NCBI GenBank assembly: GCA_964017235.1
Contig: OZ024927.1
Coordinates: 48,179,293 to 48,243,292 of the forward strand
Direction of reading: 5' to 3'
DNA: 64,000 bases
Origin: Sabellastarte sp. h YS-2021
Taxonomy: Eukaryota; Annelida; Polychaeta; Sabellida; Sabellidae
Shown here piece by piece: positions 32,346 to 45,249 of this stretch; positions within the stretch are counted from its first letter, which is position 1; every line of letters starts with the position of its first letter. Under the pieces are notes generated by a model. That model saw nothing but the letters and a program-made list of their open reading frames with translations. It did no database searches and was not told where the DNA came from. A program made the translations under genes and the position numbers.

Positions 32346-34490
32346 GTGGTTATTTACCCAACGGCTGTGTACGCTAGCTGTGATATTGGTATAGCGTACC
32401 CAACGGCTGTGTATAGAAGATTTATATCATCGCTAGTGTACCCAACGGCTATGTACACAAGATCAGTGCTAGTGTACACATATTTTAATCATTTCTTCCT
32501 TAAATTAACTTTGTTAAAATGTAATAATAAGCTGAATAAGTCTAATTCAGAGAGTGCTCCTTGGCCCATTTCTGACTACTCAAAAAAATTCCTTAAAAAC
32601 TAATTACTTCACAATGCCTTGGATACAGACCTGTTGAGTACGCTATGAAGGGTACTGATATCGAGTGCACAACCATTAAGTGTAGTGTTGGTATCAAATA
32701 ATAATATGTATACTGATATCAAACCATATTTTTGCTTCTGTATCGATCGATATTGAAATATCGGGTCATGGGTGTTTTCCGAGAAAGAGCTTCCAAACCC
32801 TTTCACGAGTTTTAGAAGTTTCCCGAAACGTAAACAAATATGCTGCTTCCAGTTTAGCGGTCAGTGAAATTTGAGAAAAAAATGATAGGAAAACCAATAT
32901 ATTTCTTAACTTTTATATTTTATTTACATGGAAAACAGCTTAATTGCATCTATTTAGTAGTATGTTACGATATTGATATTGTACCCTACATTATCGATAT
33001 CAGTATATTTAGCATGGATCGATAAATATTTCAATATCGATAAACAATACCAGCACTAATTGAGTGCATACTACCTTGGGTAATGAAAAATTGGGCAGGC
33101 TGTGAAAAATTTGGAGTTGTTAGGTACACAGCGATATAGATCTTGTGTGCACAACCACTGGCTACACTAGACCAATATCACAACTACTGGGTACGCTAGC
33201 AGTGATATGGATCTTGTGTACACAGCCACTGGGTATGCCAGCAATGATACTGATCTTGGGTGCAAAACCATTGGGAACACAGAGTTTACTGCCTTGGGTA
33301 CAGGGTAGTTGGGTATGCCAGTACCTTAAACAGCTTTTGGTTACACTAACAAAAGAAAATATCAATGACGTTAATCTAGCGTACATAACCATTGGGAAAT
33401 CAGAAATTAGTGCTTTAACTGGATGCAGGAGAGTTGCATATGCCATTAGTGTACATACACAGCCATTGGGTATGCTAGCAGTGATATAGATCTTGTGTAC
33501 ATAACCGTTGGGTAGGCTAGACCGATATCACAGTTAGAGTACACAACCGTTGGGTACACTAGCAGTGAAATACATCTTGTGTACACAACAGTTGGGTACA
33601 CTAACAATGCTATTGATGTAGGGTGCACAACCATTGGGAACAAAGGGTTCACTGCTTTGATTGCAGGATAGTTGGGTATGCCGTTAGTGTACATACACAG
33701 CTGTTGGGTATGCTAGCAGTGATATGGGTCTTCCATACACAGTCTTTGGGTAAGCTAGACCCATATCACTGCTAACGTACACAACCGTTGGGTAGGCTAG
33801 CAGTGAAATAGATCTTGCATACACAACTGTTGGGTATGCTAAGAAAGCTATTGACCTAGGGTGCACAACCATTGGGAACATAGGGTTCACTGCCTTGAGT
33901 GCAGGGTAGTTGGGCATGCCAGTAGTGTATGTATACAGCCATTGGGTAGGCTAGCTGCGATATAAATCTTGCGTACACAACAGTTGGGTATGCTAGACCA
34001 ATATCACTGCTAGCATTCACAACCATTGGGTACGCTAGCAGTGAAATAGATCTTACATACACAACCATTGGGTACACTAGACTGAGACTGATATACCTGC
34101 TAGCGCACAGAACCGTTGGGAACGCTAGCAGTGTAATACATCTTGCATACCCAACCATTGGCTACACTAGCAGTGAAACTGATCTAGTGTACACAGCCTT
34201 TGGGAACATAGGGTTCAATGCCTGGGGTGCAGGGTAGTTGGGTATGCCAGTAGTGTATCTACACAGCCGTTGGGCACACTAGCACTGATATAAATCTTGG
34301 GTACACAGCCGTTGGGTACGCTAGACTGATATCTCTGTTAGCGTACCCAACCGTTGGGTACGCTAGCAGTGATATAAATCTTGCGTACCCAACCGTTGGG
34401 TACGCTAGCAGTCAAATAGATCTTGCGTACACAACCGTTGGGTACGCTAGCAGTGAAACTGATCTAGCGTACACAGCCGTTGGGTAAATA
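32346..34490. repeat. ~42-bp palindromic minisatellite, interrupted
   Basis: Units contain GCGTACCCAAC-C-GTTGGGTACGC, an 11-bp perfect inverted repeat around one base, plus a spacer tagcagtgatataaatctt. The most regular units are at 34300-34490, and they decay leftward to 33124. A short outlying block is at 32346-32470. Confidence 0.88.
32683..33058. mobile_element. hAT-like MITE
   Basis: 376 bases. Ends TAGTGTTGGTAT and (inverted) TAGTGCTGGTAT. Flanked by 8-bp direct repeats ATTAAGTG (32675) and ATTGAGTG (33059) with one mismatch, the size expected for hAT. The interior is rich in ATCGAT/GATATC palindromes. A fragment of a relative is at 60022-60100 in an RSPH3 intron. Confidence 0.7.
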
Positions 34491-34499
34491 TCCTCTACA

Positions 34500-36040
34500 C
34501 GGGTGGTCACTAAGATAAACGGTCACGAAGATAAACGGTCTTCAAAGTTTTCAAATTTAAATAGTGTAAATAGCAAAAGCGCAGAAACTAAACAACAAAA
34601 TAGACTTAAACAATGCTTTTCATGATTTTGGTTTGTGTTATATTGTTGTTTAAACCTTTTAACTGTTTTTATGTGAGCATTTCTGAGGACCGTTTATCCA
34701 CCCGTGTACCTATTGAAAAGGAGGCAGTTGAAGCAGAGCTTATTAGTAATTGTGCTGCCCCAACCTATATAGGTAAACAATACAACAAGTTGACTGGATT
34801 TGGATGCACACATTCTTAAAATGCCATACTGAAGTCGTACATACATGCAAACTAAATATTTTTTTGGCTTCTTGTATATTTACAAAGGAAATCCCATGAG
34901 CAATGTTTTGATGACGCAAAAGGGAATTTCCTATGAGTAACATACTAAACCGAGGCCGATTTTACGAGAACTTCAGTAACACAGAAAGAACATATTACTC
35001 CCATAACTTTATACATTGCTTTAAATAAATTTGGAATCAAGTACCCATTCAGCCATTACATTAAATTTCTAAGGCTTACTTAAACATAACAAAATCTACC
35101 ACAGATTCACTAACATCATTTGGGAAAAGTCAATAAAAGGAAATGCAAAAAAAAAAATTCTGTACAGTAGAAATTCTATTTTTGAACTGCCTTTGTTTAA
35201 ATTTTAACAGATAAGTTCTTATAAAGACAGACCCTCACTAAATCCCTCATTATACCATATTCTTCATTCAAACCCTTCACCACAGATGAATCAAACTAGT
35301 TTACCAATCAGTCACTAAGCCTACAAGACAGGGCAAGTGGTCAGTAGTATGAAAAGTATTTAGAGAGGTCGACATTTGAGGAAAGGTAGAGGAGTTCAGA
35401 AAACTATTTCTCTAACCAAATTCAAAATACAACCACCTATAATGTTGTAAATTTGATGTCTAAGTTCAATTATGTGTGTTTTTGTTCACTGTATAATGAT
35501 GCTTAATGGTTGCTGTACCAGCTATATTCAATATTAACATTGTAATGGCTTGTGCTTCCATGGAATCTGTGAATAAATAAACAAAATTGAATCTTAATTC
35601 CTTTGCCTAAACTATTTAGATTCAGTTAAACTTATACTGGGATGGGGCACTGACAGATACTTTGGCCATTGAGAGTTACAGATTTTGATTTGATCAGAAA
35701 ATAAGCTGATAGATTAAGATATGTATGTCAACTTATCAACTAATTAAGTAATAAATCAAAATATTTTTATCAATTCATCAAAAAGTGAGTCAATAGACTA
35801 AGATATACAATATCTTAATTTATTGAAATAGTAACTTAACAATTGGCATAATATGACAATAAATTTAGATATGCATGTCAATTTCAATGATAAGAAAATG
35901 ATAAATGTTTAGACTGGTTTAATGTGTATTTGTTGTTTTTTTTAAATATTTAACCTATAGTGTAGTTAATTTACTGATTGTCCTGATCCAACACTGACCG
36001 AACTAAAAATTGGTCATATAGTAATAAATAGCTGTTGGAC
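34500..36040. other. Unique intergenic sequence
   Basis: AT-rich. No gene recognised. A TTA that forms the transposon target duplication ends it at 36041-36043. Confidence 0.4.
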
Positions 36041-36049
36041 TTATGCCGG

Positions 36050-36680
36050 TGTTCCACTAGAGCCGACAGGCCAGTAACTATGCATTTTTGGAGAGTCGGG
36101 ACCAATGTTTACATGGTCGGTTAGGGTCGATTGTAAGTTCCCAGCCTGTCAGGGAGAGTCGGTGAAATATTAAACATGTTTGATATTTCTACCCTAATTC
36201 CAACCCCCTAGCAACAGGCCTGTCGGTTAACTTAACGGCCTGTCGGTTACACTTCCCGGCTTGTCGGTTAATGAAACAGACCTGTCTGTAACAAGTATCC
36301 GGCTTGTCCCAAATATGGACTTCCAGACCGTACATGATGACTCACCAACCGTGCGGGAAGTGCGGGAAGTGTAACTTTAGCCAGCCTGTCTGTAAGTATT
36401 CCCGACAGACCTGTAAAGTTTCAAGGCCGTGCGGGAAGTGTAACTTTAGCCAGCCTGTCTGTAAGTATTCCCGACAGACCTGTAAAGTTTCAAGGCCGGT
36501 CGGTAACTTCAACCGACTGGGTCATATAATCGGGAAAATTTGTAACCGACAGGCCTTAAACTGAAACAGACAAGCCATAAACAACAACAGACAGGCCTGT
36601 AACACTAACAGACAAGCCGGGAATTCTATCCGAGAGGCCGGCAATATTTTTGCATCTTACGGCCTGTTGGCTTCAAAATC
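36050..36680. repeat. Left subterminal motif array of the Harbinger element
   Basis: About 20 copies of GGC(C/T)TGTC(G/T)GTT-like motifs in both orientations, with a ~70-base duplicated block around 36350-36490. The right end (40330-40620) and the other copies have the same motifs. Such arrays are likely transposase binding sites. Confidence 0.75.
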
Positions 36681-36917
36681 TGTGGGTATAAAAAGGTGAG
36701 TCGGTAGACAATCTGCATATATTTGGGCTTTGACTTGTTTGTTGTTGAGACAACTGGTGTGCAGCTTTTCTTTTAGGTTTTTATTTTTTTGTAAAATTAG
36801 CTTAAGTTTTGAGCTAGGCTAGACTGGTTGGGAGTGAAATCTGTTCTGTGAGGTTTCACTTTTATTTTTAAGTTTTTGTTTTTTAAAACAAGCTGTACCA
36901 TTGATTGATTGATCAGC

Positions 36918-38398
36918 ATGCCAAAGGGCAGAAAGAGAAAGATTGAAGTACCAAATGACACTCAACCACAGTTTGAGTTAGGAGATACAGCTGAGGATAT
37001 AGAGAGGAGGAGGAGGGAGAGAGAGGAGAGGGATGAGAGAGAGAGGAGAGAACAAGAGGAGAGGGACAGAGAGAGGATGGAGAAATAGAGGAGGGAAGAG
37101 AGTCAGGAAAGGGGAGAGAAGAGAGCGCGAACTGACACGGATACTGATGTAGAATCAACTCAATCCAGACAGAAGAAGGGCCAGATGATATCCATTTTCC
37201 TGAGTGATTCAGACGAAGAAGCCATCGTGGAGTTCGTTAAACAGCACGAGGAACTTTATGACAACACCAACGACAGTTTCAAAGACAAGCAGAAGAAAGA
37301 AAGACTTTGGGAGCAGCTAGCAGCTACCAGAAACTTGCCTATCAAGACTGTGAAGAAGTGGTTCAAGACTCAACATACCAGATATGGCAAGCTGAGTCAG
37401 ATGAAGTCAGGACAAGCAGCTGAGAAGAGCACAAAACAACAGACCTGGCTGAAGGACAGTTTCAGTTTTCTACAAGGTCACATCAGAAGGAAGGGAGTTT
37501 CCAAGTCTTCTGCATTCAAGTCACCCCAGAGGCCTTCTGCAGCCTCAGCTTCAGTTCCAGATACATCCAGGGACACAGAATCTGAGATGGAAATCAACGT
37601 TGCATCAGATGTTACTCATCAGCCTTCGAGCACCAGTCCCAAGCGACGACAGCCTCCAGTCGCGACTACTACCACTTCTGCAGATCCAGTCTTAGATCCA
37701 GTTTCAGCAGATGAGGTCGATGAGTTCCACATTTCTGGGTGCATGTCAGGACCCCACTCCAAGTCCAAGACAGTCGTTCTGCAACTATCTCCACTCTGAG
37801 ATTGAACACCTTGAAGAAAGAGACTTTTTAACCTTCAGGAATGACACAGTGAAGCTTCTCAGTGAAATACAGTACAAGGCCGAAGAATGCAAAAGGTCAC
37901 CAAAAGTCAACAGGTCACCACATATCAACTTCCAGAAGCATCACAAGCCACAGCAGGACATGAATACATAATCACCATACCAGAAACTCAACCAGTCTCC
38001 ATTCCAGTTGTGCAGCCTACACAGACAGCCACAGGAGAGCCTGTTACAATGATTGCCAAAGTACAGCAACCACCAAGGTCTTCATCAGTGTCAGCACAGC
38101 CAACTTCTTACGTAGTTGTGGATGACCAACAGCCTGGGACTTCCAGACAGATGCTTTTAAACCCACCTTCAGTTGCAGTTTACACCAGGTGGAAAGTCAG
38201 CACAACAATTCTGGATTATCCAGTCTCTTTGCAGCGATTCCCAGTGTGCTTCAGTATCAGCAGATGGACACACCACAGCCATTTTCACCCTCTCAACTTC
38301 AACCAGCACCGTCACCAGTGCCATCTTCCACTCATCATGAACAGTCACGATCTCCCAGCCAGTCCAGCCAGCAGAGTCAGCCCAAATCAGCGGATTAA
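36918..38398 (+). pseudogene. Harbinger accessory Myb/MADF-like protein, broken
   Basis: From the ATG at 36918: a basic start (MPKGRKRKIE), a long Glu/Arg helix, then a SANT/Myb/MADF-like helical domain (FLSDSDEEAIVEFVKQHEEL ... KERLWEQLAATRNLPIKTVK), a Ser/Pro/Thr linker, an amphipathic segment (SFCNYLHSEIEHLEERDFL) and a Gln/Pro/Ser-rich tail ending QSQPKSAD. Proteins of this type help PIF/Harbinger transposase enter the nucleus and bind DNA. Lesions relative to the copy at 47835-49288: stop TAG at 37086, one extra base near 37698 and a 4-base loss near 37890. Confidence 0.82.
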
Positions 38399-38905
38399 CC
38401 AGCACAAGTCGCACCAACCAGGCCCTTTTAAGGGCCACCCAAATCTTCCAAAAATAATTAATAAGCTGAATGTCTATGCCCAAAAACAAAAAAGCACACC
38501 GTCTAACACTTACACTTCCCCACAGTACACAAAGAAAATTGTGTGAATGAAGGAGTGAATCTTAAACACATATTAATAACCTCCACCACAAAACAGAGAA
38601 AAAAAATTAACAAAAAAATTCTCTTAATAAAAAATAATACCCTAAGAATTTAAAGTAAAACCACCCCAATTGAGAACCTGGGTTTTAAGCTGTAAGTGAT
38701 GAAATTTATTTTTTAAGAAATGAGTTTGGGAGGGATTTGTGTTTGTGATGGGGAATATTTTGGTTGAAATTGAATTTACATGAAATAGGGGTTATTTTTG
38801 AAGCAACACTTGGCTAAATAAAAGTTCTTAGATTATTTGGGTAGTCCTGAAAAGAACTGATAGATGACAGCATGTTCTCCCCTCAGTCTTCTTCCCTCAG
38901 TCTTC

Positions 38906-40238
38906 TTAAACTCTGTCCTCCTGCCCTGCCAGCGCCCCCACGTGATTGAAGTAGTCTTTCAGTAGGTCTCGTTGATGTTTGGCCTCCCTCGATGGGTTTC
39001 TTAAGTTCTCATGATGTCTCTGTTCCCCCTGGTTCCCCTGTGGTGGTTGTATGTCATCAGCTGGAGTGGGTGGTCTGTCTGCTCCCCCCTGATGGCTTCT
39101 CAGCATGTTATGTAGTACCACATATGTTAACACAATGTCTCTCACAACTTTTGGCCTCTGTTCCATGGTGGTCAACAGCACCTTGAATCACTTGACAAGT
39201 ATACCAAATGAGTTCTTAAGCACCCTCCTCCCCCTGGATATCCTGTAGTTGGCTATTCTCTCTTCTCTGGTCAGTTGGTGTCTACTGTAAGGCTTGACCA
39301 GCCAAGGCATCAGGGCAAAGGCATCGTCACCCAGTAGGAAATAGTCTAGATCTGGATTCCCAGGTTCAAGTGGTTCAGGTGGTGGTAGTCCCAAGGTTCC
39401 GTTCTCAATTCTTCTTTTCAGTTTACTGCGGTTGAAAATCTGTGCATCAGATGATGACCCACTGGCCTCCGCGTTGACCCACAGGAACTTGTAATCTGCA
39501 TCGACTAAGGCCAAAAGTACCAGGGAGAAGTAGCCCTTGTAGTTGAAATATTCACTACCTGGGTTTCTTGATAGCAATGTGTTTTCCATCTAATGCACCG
39601 ACTGCATGGGGAACATTCCATCTGTTTCTAAATCTTTCTTCAATTTTCTTCCAGTCATCAGGATCAGTGGGGCACACCAGATACTCTTGTTGAAATTCTT
39701 TCAAAATGACTTTGCAGACCTGGGGGACAAATTTGCAGATGGTCATTCTTCCAACTCTCCATTTGTATTGTAGTGAGGTGTAGCTTTCCCCTCTGGATAA
39801 GTGTCTCAAAGTAACTGCCAGTTTCAAGCTGACTTCTAGTGGCTTCCTGAAGTTGGTGATTGACTTCCTGAGGTGGGGCGTTATTCTTTCTTCAATCAAA
39901 TAAAAAAATGCTAGCTCCATCCTGGTGAAATTTCTGTAGCCTGGTATGTCAGTAGTGATTAGCTCGTCCAAGAGTGTTCTGTAGCAACCTCTCTCCTCTC
40001 CCTGCAGTATCCAGGGAAGGACCCATGGATTCTGTGACTTCCTTCTCCTTCTGGGTGGTGGGGGTAATGGTGATGCTGGCTGGGCAGGTGCTGGGTTCTG
40101 CTGTCTTCTGTGTGTTGAAATCACAACATATAAAAATAAATTCAACTCAATAAAAAACAAAAGGACCCTCAAGTGATCTATCACTTGCTCTTGATGTGTT
40201 CCTGTCATCTTTGAAGTGTGAAATGAATGGCACATCAC
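38906..40238 (-). pseudogene. PIF/Harbinger DDE transposase, broken
   Basis: Reads MMCHSFHTSK, a Pro/Arg-rich linker, a helix-turn-helix region (LRHLSRGESYTSLQYKWRVG), then ALDGKHIAIKKP (first Asp), a frameshift near 39560, [35 protein letters not shown] (second Asp), and [13 protein letters not shown] where the third acidic residue is expected. A TGA at 39190-39188 interrupts before [20 protein letters not shown]. The family usually reads RRxxENxFG; here Lys replaces Glu. The truncated inverted copy at 46361 has the same Lys and no stop at the TGA site. Confidence 0.88.
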
Positions 40239-40639
40239 AGGGGAGGGGGTTTATACAGTGTGATATGGATCCCGATTCTGGATCCCGACTACAGATACCG
40301 ACCCACAAAAACAATCAATCCTGTCAGGAAGGGTTGGGAACATGCTCCCGGCTTGTCTGTTTGTCTTTATGGCTTGTCTGTTTGTGATCCGGCTTGTCTG
40401 TTAGGGGTTTAGGGCTTGTCGTAGTAGTTCTACGACTGGCCTTGAAAAAATGTCACCTACCCTACGTCTTGTCGGGAAGCTCATTACAGCCTGTCTGTAA
40501 CTATACCGTCCTGTTGGGGATTTCATAACTGACTCAGCATTTTCGTGTGCTTTTTCTCATGACCCTACAACTTTCGCAACCAACCCTAAAGTCGTAGGGT
40601 CAGTTACAGGGTCAGCTCCAGTGGAACACCTGCATTACA

Positions 40640-41660
40640 TACAGGTGTGATTCATTCTTAATTGGAAACATTTCTTGCCCGTGAAGCTGTTAAGGAGAGA
40701 AACACCTTGTTGAATTTATATATAAATAGGTTCTATGCTTTAGTCTGAAACTAGGTAAGGCAACATAGGAATATCATGTAAAAACTTTTATTAAAATGTT
40801 TCTTCAATTTTTGAGCCATGGTATACTACATTTAGTACAGTTAAAAATCATTTTTTCAATATTGCTTTAAATTTTACAAAAGCTACAGAGAGAGAGTTAG
40901 ACATAGACAAAAGTACAAGTCACTAAATTAAGGAAACTCATTTTTATTTGGAAGTTTGTAATTTTTTTTAACAATAACCTAGTGAAGGGTTCCTAAAGTT
41001 AATATAATCTGGTGAAATGTAAAAAAAATGTGGCCTTACAGCCCCTTCAACAGCTAATGTAATGATAATTTTTTCTTTATTTCAGATCAATTTTATTATA
41101 ATATAGCTACCATAGGGTGAACAGACTCAATATACATAGTAACAAAAAACATACTCAACTCTTTCAACTCAAAAACAAACATGCCAAATAAACAAAATGG
41201 ACCTATGTTTATACATTGAAACAAGAACATTTTTTTTATTTCAAACTAATACACAATATAAGGATTGTTGACAAATTCAGAAAAACTTTTTAATCAAGAC
41301 CTTGATTGCATATTGATTAAGCAGAAGGGATTTTCAATGAATGACCGAATTGGATATTATTGCTGGCCTGTGGCTGTTTAATGAATTGATTAATTACACC
41401 AGGGATGAATTGTTGATTTTAAGACCTTGGCAATATTTCTCAAATAATTATTGCATCAGTATTTTTAAAAGGACCAGGAGAGGCTGCAGAGGTGGCAAGA
41501 AAAACGTATTTCATCAACACAATGGACCTTTTAACAACAGTATTCAGCAAGACATTTCAAGAGTCAATTCAATTCAGGCCAATTAAATGTAATCAAATAG
41601 TTAATAGTGTATGCAAAAATAATCTTATTTAGATCAGTACACAAGAGAAGGCCAACCCAA
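40640..41660. other. Unique AT-rich sequence
   Basis: Nothing recognisable beyond short low-complexity ORFs. Confidence 0.4.
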
Positions 41661-41667
41661 AAAGTTC

Positions 41668-44600
41668 TGGCAAGTGGGTTAATTTTGGTTTGTTGAATGT
41701 CAGATCTAAAAAATGAAAGTGTCATCCTACATGACAATATTGGATAATAAGTTACACTTTTTTGCCATCCAAGATGAAAGTGACATCATTTATTCTCTTA
41801 CACCAAATGGATAGTCCTTCTACAGTAATACTTCTGAAAAGAGAGGTGGAGGTACAGGAGTAGTAATTAAATCTAATATTAAAAGGAAAATGTTTCACAC
41901 ACTTTGAACAGTAAGAATTTGTTTTAAAGGTGGGAATCACTGTTGTCAGACTCTGTGTTATCCAACCACCAAATAGCAAAACCAACTTTTCCTTTACCCT
42001 ATACTCTGAGTTTGCTGATTATGTTGCAAGTCTTTCCTGTTTGCAAGAGTCCCTACTTTTACTTGGGGGCTTCAACATTCATTGTGATGACTCAGGCAAT
42101 GCTCAAGTCAAACATTTTCTAGACTTATTCCAAGCTCATGGACTCCAGCAAACTGTTTCTTTTGCAACTCATACAGGAGGAGATTGTATTGATCTGGTGA
42201 TCACTAGGCAGAATAACAACATTTGTGATGTCACATCACCTGGGTATCCATATGTATTTGATCATCATGCTGTCTTTGTCTCATCATGCTCTCTTTGCTG
42301 CGAAGCCTAGTCATATTATAATAAGATTGTAAACTGCAGGAAATTAAAGGACATTGATCACGACTCACTGAGATTATTATTAGACCTAACACTCAATGGT
42401 ACAATTCACAAATTCGCCACTTAAAAGTGATCAAAAGAAGACTTGAAAGGAAATTGAAAAAATGTAAAAATAAACAGTACTGGGACCAGTATTGCTATCA
42501 AATCAGAAAATGACAAAAAGAGGCTCTTTAGTGTTGCAAAAACTCTGCTTGGAAATGTAAAGAAATCTTTTTTTCTGGACTTGGGCTCAGGTGACAACAT
42601 TGCCAACAGTTTTAATGACTATTTTGTTAATAAAATAGTTGCCATTCGTAAGATATCATTAAATCAGCCATTGTTTAAGTAGTTCCTGAAATAAAAGAAA
42701 AACTGCTTCCTATGTCCAATCTTGACAAACTATCATGTTTTACACCAGTGACTCAGGATGAAGGCAAGTTACTAGTTTTAAATTCTTCATTGGCTACCCG
42801 CTCCTCTGATTACTAGGATTATCAATAAATCACTATAAACAGGCTGTGTTCCAGATGAACAAAAGCATGCCAATATTCTCCCATTGATAAAGAAAGATAA
42901 TCTAGACAAGCTAGTAACCTAACATTTGTATCCAAATTACTTGAAAAAGACTTAAAAAGCATTTGGATAAATATTAACTGTGGTCAACTGTGCATTTTAA
43001 CATGACACAGATGTGTCTATCATTCTGATTGGCCGAGAGCGATTTCTAAACTGTCTAAAATTCTGAATCAACATGAAGGCTGTTGAATCACTTTCCCCAT
43101 GTATTTCAAATAAAGAGAAGAAAATGTTTCCTGTTTGTTATTTACATTAGTTACAGTGCAAAATGTTTGTAAAAAGAAAATTTCTTAAAAAAAAACATTC
43201 TTTCAAATGAAATCATCCCTGCTCAATTGATGGAACAGCCAACATGACAGTACGCTATTGTGTTCACTTGGATACTTTTTGTTAATCTTACAAGTGCTTT
43301 AGGTATTTTCTTTTAAACAGTCAAAAACCGTCTAAAATTCTTCATTAAGACGTTTTTTTCATGCTATATTCCTATAATCTGCTTATCACTCTTTTCACTA
43401 CCGAGATTACTTTACTCAGAGTGCAAAGTTGCCTTGTAAACTCCATTGGTAAGAAGAATCTTGCAGCCCTGGTGTTGTTGGATTTAAGTGCCACATGTGT
43501 CACCATTGAACATGATATGTTATTTCTCTAAATGTCAGTAGATTTGGTATCACTGGCACTGGTTTGAATCTTATCTATCAAACAGAGTCTAATGTGTTCA
43601 AATATAAAATTTTATGTTTGCTTAGAAGAAACTTCATTTTTGGTGTTCCCCAAGAGACAGTGTTAGGACCACTGTTGTTCACATTGTATGGGTCACACAT
43701 TGCAGATATAACAAAACATAATGTGCAACACTTGCTCTATGCAGATGATACACAACTGTATGTCTCCATATCACCCAGGGATGTTAACAATAGTCCTTCT
43801 GCATAGTTGTTTATCTGCAATTAAAATCTGAATGGGAAATAGCATGCTAAAACTCAATGATAGTAAAACAGAACTGCTGTTTTTGTGTTCCCTTTACTTC
43901 TTTAAGAAAAACCCAACAAATTACTATTACAGTCTGGATAGCTACATTGAAAGTCTGTATGCACTTCGCAATCTTTGTGCTTTTTTGAACAAATGTCAAT
44001 GGATGTATTTGATCACAAAAAAAATGTGCTGCCATTCAAGGGCAACTTAGAAAGCTGTACAGAATTCATAAATATCTAACTGATGAGGCGCATTAATCTT
44101 TGATACAGGTTCTAGTCATTTCACACCTGGACTATTGTTGTAGCCTCATTTTTGGAACATAGAAAATAAACATTGATCACCTATAGCATCTCTAAAATTC
44201 TTCCGCTAGGTTTAATTTTGACATTGCTCAATATGAGAGCACTAAACCATATTTACAACAGCTTCATTGGCTACCTGTTCAAGAACGAATTCATTTTAGA
44301 ATTCTCGCTTATGTCTTCAAGTGCCTAAACACCCAAGCACCCTTATATCTCTCAGAATTACTCCAGATCCATCAGTCACCTAGAGATACTAGATCCAGCA
44401 AAGAATATAAACTCAATCAACAAGTCATCCCCAACAAATTCAGTAAAAAAGCCTTCTCGTACATGGGCCCAGTGCTCTGGAACAATCTTGATAATTCTAT
44501 AAGGACTGCTACCTCAGCTGACAAATTTAAAACGAAATAGCAAACATTTCTTTTTAAAAATTAAAACTGTTGATTTTATTTACAAAATGGTTAATTTTTA

Positions 44601-44735
44601 CCTTTCTTTTGCAGTCACTTTTATGACAGTATATTTTACTTATCATGTTTTACATTTTTTATTGATAATTAACTTTTATTCTTATTTGATTTTTATATCA
44701 GATATCAGTTTTCTATAATAATAATAATAATAGTA
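41668..44735 (+). pseudogene. Degenerate non-LTR retrotransposon (endonuclease + reverse transcriptase)
   Basis: Endonuclease remnants: WVNFGLLNVRS near 41670 and LLLGGFNIHCDD near 42060, then DLVITRQNN. Reverse transcriptase remnants: [19 protein letters not shown] and LLYADDTQLYVSI (43640-43770). The C-terminal region (LQQLHWLPVQERI type) is near 44260, and the 3' end runs into an (ATA)n stretch at 44715. Many stops and frameshifts, plus a ~370-base unrelated insertion around 42960-43330. The motif set fits the L2/CR1/jockey group. Confidence 0.82.
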
Positions 44736-44929
44736 AATATATTTGGAACATTGAGCCTTCAACAATTTACTGTGACAGTTAGTTTGACATGTATTCAACA
44801 TTTCCTACATGATATTATCAGTTAAATTCTAACAACCAAGAACATACATGTCATTTTGTATGACAGATAAACATTCCAACAGGCATGCTACTTAGGAATC
44901 AGGTTGAATCCAACAGTGAAATCTGGTTG

Positions 44930-45200
44930 AAATACAGGTAGATTTTGCAAACCATTTTTAGTTGGATCCAACGGTTGAAACCATGTTGAAATCAAAGGGT
45001 GAAATCAAGTTGAGTACAAGGATGAAATTTGGTTGAAATGCATGTGAATTTTGCAAACCATTTTTAGTTGGATCCAATGAGTGAAATCATGTTGAAATCA
45101 ATGAGTGATATCTGGTTGAAATACATGTAGATTTGCAAACCATTTTTAGTTGGATCCAACCAGTGAAATCAGGTTGAATACACTAGGTGAAGTAATATTG
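44930..45200 (+). repeat. Small minisatellite around gcaaaccatttttagttggatcc
   Basis: Three copies (about 44948, 45053, 45136), with ggttgaaat/gtgaaatca motifs between them, spaced 83-105 bases. Confidence 0.75.
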
Positions 45201-45249
45201 AACTATATTTTGAATTTGCAAATTATTCTTTGCTAGATCTAATTTTCAC

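Larger units (their letters stand above)
36044..40634. mobile_element. PIF/Harbinger DNA transposon, full length, genes decayed
   Basis: 4591 bases. Terminal inverted repeats TGCCGGTGTTCCACT (left) and TGCAGGTGTTCCACT (inverted right) are flanked by TTA on both sides (36041-36043, 40635-40637), the classic Harbinger target. It holds the two usual genes in convergent arrangement: a Myb/MADF-like DNA-binding protein (plus strand) and a DDE transposase (minus strand). Both subterminal regions are packed with GGCCTGTCGGTT-like motifs. A perfect palindrome around aaacatgttt lies near the left end. Confidence 0.93.

Noticed and set aside
32346-34158. Several 77-114-residue ORFs (PTVVYARSISLLAYP type)
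   Set aside because: They lie in the palindromic 42-bp minisatellite, on both strands, and follow its period.
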